A stretch of 64,000 bases of DNA from positions 248,001 through 312,000 of the forward strand of contig NZ_JAMBOB010000004.1 in assembly GCF_023715415.1 (NCBI RefSeq), read 5' to 3'. The position numbers and the translations under genes are program-made. Shown here one piece after another: positions 52,564-60,148 of the stretch (its first letter is position 1; each line of letters begins with the position of its first letter). A model generated the notes under the pieces. It did no database searches. It saw only the letters and a list, made by a program, of their open reading frames with translations, and had not been told where the DNA came from. Source of the stretch: Neobacillus niacini (lineage in GTDB: Bacteria > Bacillota > Bacilli > Bacillales > Cytobacillaceae).

Positions 52564-53376
52564 ATGACAGAAAATCTGCTTTTAGCGTTTGGACTGACAT
52601 TATTTGCAGGCCTTGCAACAGGTATAGGAAGTCTGCTCGCATTTTTCACATCACATACAAATACGAAATTTCTATCTGTTACCCTTGGGTTTTCTGCTGG
52701 TGTCATGATTTATGTATCCATGGTAGAGATTTTTGTAAAAGCAAAGGTCGCTCTTGTGGATGCAATGGGTGTTGTTCCGGGTAACTGGTTAACGGTGGGT
52801 GGATTTTTCGGAGGTATGCTCTTGATCGCTGCCATTGACAAATTTATTCCAAAGCAATCCAACCCGCATGAATTGAAAACAGTCGAGGACATGAATACGC
52901 CAGGTCCCATTGACGGGAAAAAACCTGACCTGTTAAAAATGGGGACATTTACAGCACTTGCCATAGGTATCCACAACTTTCCTGAAGGAATTGCTACCTT
53001 CACTTCGGCTTTACAGGACCCTGCACTAGGGATCGCTATCGCCGTTGCGATAGCCATCCATAACATCCCAGAGGGGATTGCCGTTTCTGTGCCAGTTTAT
53101 TTTGCAACAGGTGATAAGAAAAAGGCTTTCAAACTATCATTCTTGTCTGGCTTATCTGAACCAATTGGCGCAATCGTTGCCTATCTATTCTTAATGCCTT
53201 TCCTGAACGATGTCATGTTTGGAATCATCTTCGCTGCTGTTGCGGGAATTATGGTGTTCATCTCCTTGGATGAATTATTACCTGCCGCAAAAAGATATGA
53301 TGAATCCCATCTAGCAATCTATGGCCTCATGGCTGGTATGGCCGTCATGGCACTTAGCCTATTACTATTCATCTAA
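52564..53376 (+). CDS. zupT: ZIP family divalent metal transporter (ZupT-like)
   Basis: 270 aa from the ATG at 52564, with AGGAG eight bases upstream; the open frame extends to 52381 but the extra region holds the operator and promoter. Eight membrane helices. The metal site is HNFPEGIATF in helix IV and HNIPEGIAVSVP in helix V, both with His, Asn/Glu ligands as in ZupT. Imports zinc, iron or manganese. A perfect dyad over the promoter suggests metal-responsive repression. Confidence 0.92.
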   Translation: MTENLLLAFGLTLFAGLATGIGSLLAFFTSHTNTKFLSVTLGFSAGVMIYVSMVEIFVKAKVALVDAMGVVPGNWLTVGGFFGGMLLIAAIDKFIPKQSNPHELKTVEDMNTPGPIDGKKPDLLKMGTFTALAIGIHNFPEGIATFTSALQDPALGIAIAVAIAIHNIPEGIAVSVPVYFATGDKKKAFKLSFLSGLSEPIGAIVAYLFLMPFLNDVMFGIIFAAVAGIMVFISLDELLPAAKRYDESHLAIYGLMAGMAVMALSLLLFI

Positions 53377-53402
53377 ACCAATTCAAATCAAAGTGAATAC
53401 GC

Positions 53403-53430
53403 AAAAGCCAGCAAATTGCTGGCTTTTTTT
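53403..53430 (+). terminator. Terminator of the ZIP transporter gene
   Basis: AAAAGCCAGC (53403-53412) pairs with GCTGGCTTTT (53418-53427), loop of five, then TTT. Confidence 0.9.
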
Positions 53431-53448
53431 CATTTCGGATTCAAGAAA

Positions 53449-53493
53449 GTGTCCGCCTGAGGTGGAAAGTGTCCACGAGCGGTGACAGGCACC
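53449..53493 (+). repeat. REP-like palindromic element, copy 3
   Basis: GTGTCCGCCTGAGG, TGGAAA-g-TGTCCA, CGAGC, then the core in reversed form GGTGACAGGCACC (53481-53493). It differs from copy 5 mainly by the flipped core and by one base in the small palindrome (TGGAAA for TGGACA). It lies in the 226-bp gap before the protease gene. Confidence 0.92.
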
Positions 53494-53602
53494 GATTTAC
53501 GCACCAGGGTTATTTATTTTTAGGTACAAAGTTTCAAGGTTCAAATGGGGGCATATATTAGATGGAAATTTCTAAAATAAATGGAAGAGGGTGAATTTAT
53601 TG

Positions 53603-54988
53603 ATGAAAAGGGCCCTTTTTACTATTCCGCTTTGTTTGATACTCATTGGGGTGATGGTTACTTCTTTTGTTCTAATGGGTATTAAGCCTAGCTCTTCGAA
53701 TATTTCTCAAGCTCAAAAGCTAGCGGAATACACGAAGCCAGCGGTTGTTCGGATTCTTGGCTACTCTGTGGTTGGGTGGCAATTTAACAATCCTAATGAC
53801 CCTGAGGTAGAGGCCATACTAAGTCAATTAAACTACCAGTCTGTTGTTGGGGGCTCTGGTTCTGGTGCAATAATCAGCTCTGATGGGTATATTGTCACGA
53901 ATGCCCATGTTGTAGAATCCGCACAAATGGAAGACGAAGATATTGCCAATGCAGCATTTGATCAGCTAGTCACGATTATGGCAGATTATTTTCAGGTAGA
54001 TTATGAAACAGCGTATGAATACATGTTGACGTATACGCAATACACACAGATTCAAAAGGTGATTAAAGTTATTTTACCAGGCGGGGACATTCTTGACGGT
54101 GAAGTGAAAAGTTATGGTGCACCTGTCAATGAGGGTAAAGATGTAGCGGTACTTAAGGTTGAAGGGAAAAATCTTCCTACTTTAAAACTTGGAAATTCTG
54201 ATAATATCCAAAACCAGGATAATATTTGGGTTAGCGGCTATCCGGCTGCTGCCGATTCTGATTTGCTATCACCTGATTCCTCTCTCGTATCCTCAATGAA
54301 TGCTGGTCAAATTTCTGCTACAGATAAGAAAACTGAGCAAGGAAGCCCGGTTATTCAAATTAATGCAGCTGCCACGCATGGAAATAGTGGTGGACCAGTA
54401 ATCAATGAAAAAGGAGAAATCATTGGCTTACTAACCTTTAGAGGCGATACTGTAAACGGCCAAGAAGTTCAAGGCTTCAACTTTTCCGTGCCGGTTAATA
54501 CCGTTAAAGAATTTACAAACCAAGCTGGTGCGAAAAATAGTTCAAGCAACACAGATAAACTGTATAAGGAAGGGCTCGAGCTTTATTGGGGCGGCTACTA
54601 TGATAACGCTCTAGAAAAATTCGAAGCGGTCCAAAGACTTTATCCAAACCACTCTGAAATTAAAAAGTTCATCACGAACTCCGAGCAACGAGCTGGAGAC
54701 AGTAAAACTTTATGGTCGGATTATAAAACCATCTTCTATATCGTAGATGGCGTTGCCGCATTATTGATTATACTGCTCTTAGTATTCACCTTTGCCTTTA
54801 AACCGAAAAATAGACCTGCGGCTGCAGCTTCACCGCAGATTCCACCAGCAGCACCACCGCCACAGGTACCGGAAAACACCATTCCAGACCTAAACAACGA
54901 TGGAAAAATTGACGTCCAAGATATCATACTCGCCCTCCAAGAGCAGCAAAAGAAACAACAGAAAAAAGACGAAGAAAACAATAGTTAA
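53603..54988 (+). CDS. Membrane-anchored trypsin-like serine protease (HtrA/DegP-like) with C-terminal dockerin-like loop
   Basis: 461 aa from the ATG at 53603 (GGTG nine bases upstream; the GTG at 53591 overlaps that site). First membrane helix 5-27. Protease triad: His in VTNAHVV, Asp in GKDVAVLKV, Ser in THGNSGGPVI, with an unusual 50-residue insert between His and Asp. No PDZ domain; instead a TPR-like pair of helices (KLYKEGLELYWGGYYDNALE) follows. A second membrane helix is at about 385-408, then a Pro/Ala-rich linker and an EF-hand or dockerin loop DLNNDGKIDVQD. The topology puts that loop inside the cell if the protease is outside. Probable role in envelope protein quality control. 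Confidence 0.88.
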   Translation: MKRALFTIPLCLILIGVMVTSFVLMGIKPSSSNISQAQKLAEYTKPAVVRILGYSVVGWQFNNPNDPEVEAILSQLNYQSVVGGSGSGAIISSDGYIVTNAHVVESAQMEDEDIANAAFDQLVTIMADYFQVDYETAYEYMLTYTQYTQIQKVIKVILPGGDILDGEVKSYGAPVNEGKDVAVLKVEGKNLPTLKLGNSDNIQNQDNIWVSGYPAAADSDLLSPDSSLVSSMNAGQISATDKKTEQGSPVIQINAAATHGNSGGPVINEKGEIIGLLTFRGDTVNGQEVQGFNFSVPVNTVKEFTNQAGAKNSSSNTDKLYKEGLELYWGGYYDNALEKFEAVQRLYPNHSEIKKFITNSEQRAGDSKTLWSDYKTIFYIVDGVAALLIILLLVFTFAFKPKNRPAAAASPQIPPAAPPPQVPENTIPDLNNDGKIDVQDIILALQEQQKKQQKKDEENNS

Positions 54989-55010
54989 AATGAAGGAAAA
55001 TGAATAATTG

Positions 55011-55062
55011 GAGACAACTACGTTGTCTCATCGGTGACAGGCACCAAGGGAATCCCTTGGTG
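55011..55062 (+). repeat. REP-like core, copy 4, between two hairpins
   Basis: A hairpin GAGACAAC/GTTGTCTC (55011-55029) is followed by core GGTGACAGGCACC (55033-55045), whose CACC end pairs on in CACCAAGGG/CCCTTGGTG (55042-55062). The left GTGTCCGCC arm is absent. Same core-plus-hairpin layout as in copy 1 but with different stem sequence. Confidence 0.85.
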
Positions 55063-55128
55063 TTTCATTTTTGTTTCAAATATGGATAAAACGTATAAAA
55101 AGTAGTAGGAGTTAATATCTATTAATAA

Positions 55129-55401
55129 ATGTTAACTTTAGGGGAGGAATGGCTTCTGAGAGGGATTTTACGATTGGTTGGTTTCCTCATTTTTGTCTTT
55201 GGGGTATTTTTGATTTTTGCTGATCAGGTATTTTTTGGGATTTTATCGATTATATTAGCTTTTTTAATTTTCCCTAACCGAAGTAATAGTAAGAGTCACC
55301 ACTATCACCCTTACGACAATGACTATAGCAATGATCATGCCTACAGCTCTGACAGTGACTCAGGGGGCGGCGACTCGGGCGGTGGGGGTGGTGGCGACTA
55401 A
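55129..55401 (+). CDS. Small membrane protein with acidic, Gly-rich tail
   Basis: 90 aa if read from the ATG at 55129. Two membrane helices (about 14-31 and 34-50), then SHHYHPYDNDYSNDHAYS and a Ser/Asp/Gly-rich end. The ATG has no close ribosome site, while GGGGAGG (55141-55147) sits eight bases before an in-frame CTG, so a CTG start at 55156 giving 81 residues is possible. No family recognised. Own terminator. Confidence 0.6.
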   Translation: MLTLGEEWLLRGILRLVGFLIFVFGVFLIFADQVFFGILSIILAFLIFPNRSNSKSHHYHPYDNDYSNDHAYSSDSDSGGGDSGGGGGGD

Positions 55402-55404
55402 TAG

Positions 55405-55437
55405 AAAAACATCCTCAACTGGAGGATGTTTTTAATT
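55405..55437 (+). terminator. Terminator of the small membrane protein gene
   Basis: A perfect 12-bp stem (AAAAACATCCTC, 55405-55416, with GAGGATGTTTTT, 55422-55433) ending in a T run. Confidence 0.92.
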
Positions 55438-55505
55438 TAAGTCATGATGAGCACTTGCTCTAAATGCTTATGTGCGCCTCATTGTTCTCGTTTTTGAAGG
55501 TTGTT

Positions 55506-55547
55506 TTCACAAAGTATATGTGAATAATGTAAGAATCATATTATAAT
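55506..55547 (+). promoter_or_regulatory. Promoter with overlapping dyad, upstream of plsY2
   Basis: TTCACA-n7-TGTGAA (55506-55524) is a perfect 6-bp inverted repeat. A TATAAT at 55542-55547 is exactly 17 bases after its right arm, so TGTGAA occupies the -35 position. This suggests control by a dimeric regulator of the two-gene operon starting 57 bases downstream. Confidence 0.6.
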
Positions 55548-55603
55548 GGTAATGAATTCATTTTTTCCTTTTATAGCCAGAACCCACAAAGGTTGTGTTT
55601 CGA

Positions 55604-56170
55604 ATGATTTGGTTATATTTTATTCTTTCTTATTTTATAGGCAGTATCATGTTTGGCTTTCTTATCACGAAAATCATTTATCGTAAGGATATTCGCGTTC
55701 AAGGGAGCGGTAATGTCGGTGCAAGAAACGCCGGCCGCCTTCATGGCAAAAGTGCTTTTGTATTGATTTTTCTCGGTGATGCACTTAAAGGTGTCCTAGT
55801 TATTTTGGCTGCCCGTTACTTGCAATTTTCTGAATCTATTCAACTAGTAGGGCTTGCTCTCGCCATTTTTGGTCATATCAAGCCGGTTACCCTAAAATTC
55901 AAGGGTGGAAAAGGAATTTCTACCTTCATTGGTGGAATTATTACCTTTGAACCACTGCTTGTTCCGGTAATTATCCTGGGTTTTTGCGTCCTTTATCCTT
56001 TTATGAAAAGCTTCACTTTAGCAGGATTAGCGACCTTTCTATTTATCCCAGTGGTACTTTTTATAAAAAATAATGATTGGCTAAGTTGCCTCATAGCATT
56101 AGGTATTATCGCTATGCTTTACGCAGCACATGCAGAAAATCTCAAGGAAAGGCTGAAACCTAATGAGTAA
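55604..56170 (+). CDS. PlsY-like acyl-phosphate:glycerol-3-phosphate acyltransferase paralogue
   Basis: 188 aa from the ATG at 55604 (AAAGG 11 bases upstream; an in-frame GTG at 55595 is too near that site). Five membrane helices. PlsY motifs: VQGSGNVGARNAGRLHGK (motif 1, with N-x-G-A-R-N), GHIKPVTLKFKGGKGIST (motif 2) and the C-terminal HAENLKERLK. PlsY acylates glycerol-3-phosphate using acyl-phosphate. The R of GARN replaces the usual GATN of housekeeping PlsY. It overlaps the next gene by eight bases, so the two products probably share a pathway. A second, housekeeping PlsY is expected elsewhere in the genome. Confidence 0.87.
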   Translation: MIWLYFILSYFIGSIMFGFLITKIIYRKDIRVQGSGNVGARNAGRLHGKSAFVLIFLGDALKGVLVILAARYLQFSESIQLVGLALAIFGHIKPVTLKFKGGKGISTFIGGIITFEPLLVPVIILGFCVLYPFMKSFTLAGLATFLFIPVVLFIKNNDWLSCLIALGIIAMLYAAHAENLKERLKPNE

Positions 56171-57770
56171 GCACGAATTTTTTTTCAAAATCGCCACCAC
56201 TCCTGATGAATTCGAACAAATTCATCGCTTAAACTATCAAACCTTTTCAGAGGAAATTCCACAGCACCAAAAAAATGAGGAACAAAAGTTAGTGGACGCA
56301 TTCCATCCTGAAAATACATATATCATTTGTATTAAAGAAAACGAAGTTATTGGTATGGCTGCGATTCGCGATAATCGACCTTTTTCACTTGATCGAAAAA
56401 TCGGTCCCGTTGAGCAATCAATGTCATTTCCAGTTAACTCCCCATGCGAAGTTAGGCTATTATCTGTCAAAAAAGAATACCGGAATGGCCGGGTATTTTT
56501 AGGTCTCGCACAGTTTCTAATAAAATATTGCTTAAAAAAAGGTTACGATATAGCTTTTATCTCCGGAACAGTCCGCCAATTGAAGCTTTACGGTCAATTA
56601 GGATTTCAGCCTTTTGCTCAATTAACAGGGACGGAAGATGCACTATTTCAACCTATGTACTTAACTAAGAAAACATTTGATGAATCGATTGCTGGCAGAA
56701 TTCTACCGCCAACCATCCCCTTTTTGCCAGGACCGGTTCAAATTGCGGATAAAGTTATAGCCGCATTAAGCAAAACCCCGATTTCTCATCGGTCAGACCT
56801 TTATAAGGAAAAGCTAGAGAAGGCAAAGAGAATTCTTGGTCGATTGGTTAATAGTAAATATGTTCATATTTTCCTAGGCTCTGGAACACTTGCCAATGAT
56901 GTTGTTGCAGCACAGCTTTCCTTAGAATCTGGACGGGGGCTCATTTTAACAAATGGTGAATTTGGCAGCCGTTTAGTGGAACAGGCTAGTAGATTGGGTC
57001 TGAATTTCGATGTACTTCAAAAGGATTGGGGACAGGCTTTCACACGTAATGAAATCATTGCTGAATTATCAAACGAAACCAGTTGGATTTGGGCTGTTCA
57101 CAGTGAAACTTCCTCTGGTATGCTCAATGACCTTGGTTTGTTGAAGGAAATATCGGAGCAGCGTCAACTGAAACTATGTCTCGATTGTATTAGTTCTTTA
57201 GGGGCATTGGAAGTAGACTTAGAGGGAGTATTTTTGGCAACGGGTGTTAGTGGAAAAGCCATTCGTGCGCTAACAGGGCTTTCGTTCGTTTTCCATCACC
57301 ACGAGGTTCAGCCATCATTAGCCCTTCCGAAATATCTTGATTTAGGAACCTACATGGCAAAGGAAAGCATCCCGTTTTCACAGTCATCGAACCTCCTAGA
57401 GGCACTATTGGCAGCATTAGAAGATATTAATAACGAAACCTTTGAAAAAGTGGTGGCAACACACTCTTTCTTAAAAAATCAGTTTAAACAATTTGATTTT
57501 ACGATTATCAGTGAAGAAAACAGCTCACCCATCATTCTCACGATCGAGATAGCAAGCTCTATTTCTTCCGCTGTAATCGGAGATATCCTATACAATCATG
57601 GCTATCAGCTGCACTACGAAAGTGATTATCTACAGCGAAGAAACTGGATTCAGATTGCCTGCATCGATCACTACGCAACCTCCGATTTGGAGAAAATGGC
57701 CCACCTTCTAAATAGAGTCATAACCTACGAACAAAATGCCTTACAACAAGCATTAGTGAATCGTCAATAG
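56163..57770 (+). CDS. Fusion of GNAT acyltransferase and class V aminotransferase
   Basis: 535 aa. Residues 1-170 resemble the long-chain N-acyltransferase branch of GNAT (FeeM / exosortase-associated type): FKIATTPDEFEQIHRLNYQTFSEEIPQH, CEVRLLSVKKEYRNGR, LYGQLGFQPF. Residues 185-530 are a fold-type I aminotransferase: LPGPVQI, HRSDLYKEKLE, FLGSGTLANDVVA, HSETSSGMLNDLG, the cofactor Asp in LDCISSLGALE, and the PLP Lys in GVSGKAIRALTG. Start ATG overlaps the PlsY2 stop (ATGAGTAA). Inference: makes an amino compound and acylates it, or joins amine and acyl chains into a lipid with PlsY2. I know no named enzyme with this pairing. Confidence 0.85.
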   Translation: MSKHEFFFKIATTPDEFEQIHRLNYQTFSEEIPQHQKNEEQKLVDAFHPENTYIICIKENEVIGMAAIRDNRPFSLDRKIGPVEQSMSFPVNSPCEVRLLSVKKEYRNGRVFLGLAQFLIKYCLKKGYDIAFISGTVRQLKLYGQLGFQPFAQLTGTEDALFQPMYLTKKTFDESIAGRILPPTIPFLPGPVQIADKVIAALSKTPISHRSDLYKEKLEKAKRILGRLVNSKYVHIFLGSGTLANDVVAAQLSLESGRGLILTNGEFGSRLVEQASRLGLNFDVLQKDWGQAFTRNEIIAELSNETSWIWAVHSETSSGMLNDLGLLKEISEQRQLKLCLDCISSLGALEVDLEGVFLATGVSGKAIRALTGLSFVFHHHEVQPSLALPKYLDLGTYMAKESIPFSQSSNLLEALLAALEDINNETFEKVVATHSFLKNQFKQFDFTIISEENSSPIILTIEIASSISSAVIGDILYNHGYQLHYESDYLQRRNWIQIACIDHYATSDLEKMAHLLNRVITYEQNALQQALVNRQ

Positions 57771-57782
57771 AAAACCGGTTTA

Positions 57783-57821
57783 GTCACTGTCAGAAAGAAA
57801 TCCTGGCAGTGACCTTTTTAT
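57783..57821 (+). terminator. Terminator of the plsY2/fusion operon
   Basis: An 11-bp stem with one G-U pair (GTCACTGTCAG, 57783-57793, with CTGGCAGTGAC, 57803-57813) followed by CTTTTTATTTT. Confidence 0.9.
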
Positions 57822-57828
57822 TTTCCGA

Positions 57829-57873
57829 GTGTCCGCCTGAGGTGGACACTGTCCACGGGCGGTGCCTGTCACC
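57829..57873 (+). repeat. REP-like palindromic element, copy 5
   Basis: GTGTCCGCCTGAGG, TGGACA-c-TGTCCA, CGGGC, core GGTGCCTGTCACC (57861-57873). The most regular copy: CCGCC pairs with GGCGG around the TGGACA/TGTCCA stem. It ends seven bases before the comM stop codon on the minus strand. Confidence 0.93.
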
Positions 57874-57880
57874 CTTATTA

Positions 57881-59368
57881 TCAGCGGAGAGTAACGGCTT
57901 CCCAAATGCTTTCATCTGTTATATCATTCTCTCCCTCTAGGTCGGAAATGGTTCGAGCTAGGCGGATGATTTTTATTTGGGTACGATTGCTCCAGTTTTT
58001 CTTAGAAGCAAGCTGGTGAATTGTTCTATGTTGTTCCTGGGATATTGGACTTGTTTTTTGCAGTGTGTCGTAGCTAACCCTACTGTTGCATAGTTCTTTT
58101 CCATACCGCTCGTATTGCCTGTTCCTAGCAGTTTCCACTCTATGTTGGAAGTATTTTGATGATATCTCCCCTTTTTCAGTTTCAACCTTTAAATTAACGG
58201 GCTTAATTTTGAGATGAATATCAAATCTATCACGAAGCGGTCCAGAAATTCTATTGTGGTAAGATTGAGTTTGTCTTGAGGTACAGGTGCAATAATGGGT
58301 ATTTGAACCTGAATACCCACATGGACATGGATTCATGGCGGCGATTAAGATAAAGGATGCTGGATATGTTAGAGTTGCATGTGTACGGCTAATCGTAATT
58401 TTGCCATTTTCAAATGGCTGCCGCAGCATATCAAGAGTTTTTTTCGGGAATTCTGCAATTTCATCAAGGAATAAGACACCCCGATGGGCTAAGGAAATCT
58501 CTCCAGGCTTAGGGTAAGTCCCTCCACCGATTATGGAGATTCCTGATGCAGAATGATGGGGATTTCGAAATGGGGGATAATTTGCATTAGGATAGCTGAT
58601 TCCACTTAATTGATGTAGAGCAATTATTTCTAATTGTCCTTCCTTTGACAGTGGAGGCAAAATGGAGGGAAAGCTCTCTGCCAGCATACTCTTCCCGCAT
58701 CCTGGAGGTCCAGTCATCAAAACATGGTGTCCCCCTGCCGCCGCCACTTCTAATGCTCTTTTAGTACTTTTATGTCCGATAATTTGATTGAAGTCGATAA
58801 AGTTATGATTTTCATCTAAACCAATTACATCTATTTTTGGTAAAAAAAGCGCCCCTCCCCTTCCTTCTAACTTCTCTATAACTTCTTTCAATGTAGAAAT
58901 ATAGATAATTTCCAACTCATCGAAATCGAGGACCGGGAGCTTTGAATCATAAGGCATATAAAGCCTCTTTATCCCTAACCTTTTCGCAGCTAAAACTGCA
59001 GGGAGCATACCTTCAACGGGCACAACACCACCGTCCAAAGAGAGTGCTCCAATGAATCCATTGTTTTCCGGTATCGATATGACCAGTTCATTCAGACTTA
59101 CTAAGACACCAATCGCCATAGGAAGATCAAACATTGGACCACTTTTCTTTTGTTCAGAGGGTGAAAGATTGATAATTATTTTTTGGCCATTTACGGTATA
59201 TCCTAGTGACCGAAGCGCTGCTAGAATACGTTCTTTGGACTCTTTAACTGCGGCGTCAGGGAGTCCAACAATTCGGATAGAATCATTTCCAACAAACGTT
59301 TTTACCTCAACATGTAAACGATAACCCTCCATCCCCTTTAATCCAATACTCGTTACTTTTGCACACAT
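57881..59368 (-). CDS. comM: ComM/YifB-family Mg-chelatase-like AAA+ ATPase
   Basis: 495 aa. AGAGG seven bases before the ATG. N-terminal ChlI domain (EGYRLHVEVKTFVGND, VGLPDAAVKESKERI), AAA+ core with Walker A GPPGCGKSMLAESF, Walker B VLFLDEIAEF, sensor MNPCPCG, then the Zn-like CTCTSRQTQSYHNRISGPLRDRFD and C-terminal Mg_chelatase_C helices. In Haemophilus and Vibrio, ComM is a branch-migration helicase that helps integrate transforming DNA. Its first 16 bases overlap the end of the RAYT gene upstream, so they are read as one transcript. Finding it beside a comFA-containing segment is coincidental (57 kb apart). Confidence 0.92.
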   Translation of the reverse strand: MCAKVTSIGLKGMEGYRLHVEVKTFVGNDSIRIVGLPDAAVKESKERILAALRSLGYTVNGQKIIINLSPSEQKKSGPMFDLPMAIGVLVSLNELVISIPENNGFIGALSLDGGVVPVEGMLPAVLAAKRLGIKRLYMPYDSKLPVLDFDELEIIYISTLKEVIEKLEGRGGALFLPKIDVIGLDENHNFIDFNQIIGHKSTKRALEVAAAGGHHVLMTGPPGCGKSMLAESFPSILPPLSKEGQLEIIALHQLSGISYPNANYPPFRNPHHSASGISIIGGGTYPKPGEISLAHRGVLFLDEIAEFPKKTLDMLRQPFENGKITISRTHATLTYPASFILIAAMNPCPCGYSGSNTHYCTCTSRQTQSYHNRISGPLRDRFDIHLKIKPVNLKVETEKGEISSKYFQHRVETARNRQYERYGKELCNSRVSYDTLQKTSPISQEQHRTIHQLASKKNWSNRTQIKIIRLARTISDLEGENDITDESIWEAVTLR

Positions 59369-59964
59369 GGGTTTTCCTCTTTTCTAGAAATCATCATAAC
59401 TTTTCCGTTATTGAGTAAAAAAAGATCCATAAGCGGCGTCTTTACAAATTCCTCATAATGCTTGGACGCTGGTGAAGGAAAATAGGAAAGCAGATGTTTG
59501 GTATCAACTAGCTGGCTAATTTCGCCATAAACATAAGCGTTGTAACTGCTCCATGGATAGTCCTCTAATTCATCTACTAGGCCAGCTTTGAGCGGATTCA
59601 GATGAATATACTTACTGACATCGAATTCATAATCAAGGGAATCTAATAATTCGGCTCCGTATCGCTTTTCAAATACATGGCCGCTGTAGTTATACTTTTT
59701 ATTGAAATATTTGGCGTATTTTGTATTGAGATGGCTCATAAGAATGGTTGGAGAAGTGTCTGAAGTTTGAATCTGGAGGTGTGTATGATTGGTCATTAAA
59801 CAGAAGGTGTGGAGCGTAAATGGAAAGCGATCCATTGTTTCTTTTAAAAAGCTAAGATACTTCATTCGATCTTCGTCATCATAAAAAAGTGTAGATTTCC
59901 GATTTCCTCTACTTGTAATATGATACTTTGCACCTGGAAACCAAGCACGGCGTTTTCGACCCAT
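59353..59964 (-). CDS. REP-associated tyrosine transposase (RAYT, TnpA_REP/Y1 family)
   Basis: 203 aa from the ATG at 59964 (AGGAG eight bases upstream; the GTG at 59973 is too close to that site). Y1-transposase/IS200-like fold: RRAWFPGAKYHITSRGNRKS, then the HUH metal motif in LMTNHTHLQIQ (about residue 63), HVFEKRYGAELL, and the RAYT signature YIHLNPLKAGLV-DELEDYPWSSY. The nucleophilic Tyr is likely in the central helix region. RAYTs nick single-stranded palindromes and are single-copy, not flanked as IS elements. Here palindromic repeats occur on both sides. The last 16 bases overlap comM, an unusual operon context. Confidence 0.9.
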   Translation of the reverse strand: MGRKRRAWFPGAKYHITSRGNRKSTLFYDDEDRMKYLSFLKETMDRFPFTLHTFCLMTNHTHLQIQTSDTSPTILMSHLNTKYAKYFNKKYNYSGHVFEKRYGAELLDSLDYEFDVSKYIHLNPLKAGLVDELEDYPWSSYNAYVYGEISQLVDTKHLLSYFPSPASKHYEEFVKTPLMDLFLLNNGKVMMISRKEENPCVQK

Positions 59965-60099
59965 TGTGATCACTCCTATTTCGGTGGATTTTGATTGATG
60001 AAAAATTGGTGAGCTTGTAAAGCGGGGAAATTAAATTATACTATTCGACAACATCCTCCAAAATCCCTCCTCAGTAAACAGAAGAAAGGTCATTCATTT

Positions 60100-60126
60100 C
60101 TAATTAATTGAAATTAGTTATATAAT
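60100..60126 (+). promoter_or_regulatory. Dyad and -10 element before the XRE gene
   Basis: CTAATT (60100-60105) and AATTAG (60112-60117) form an inverted repeat just before TATAAT (60121-60126), whose start lies 23 bases from the ATG's codon region. Position between -35 and -10 suits an autorepressor operator; no good -35 is seen. Confidence 0.4.
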
Positions 60127-60148
60127 TAACTTGGAAGGAGGGGAAAAG

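Noticed and set aside
59353..59964. IS200/IS605 insertion sequence
   Set aside because: The transposase has the RAYT signature (YIHLNP...AGLV...YPWSSY), no TnpB and no element ends directly flanking it; it overlaps comM.
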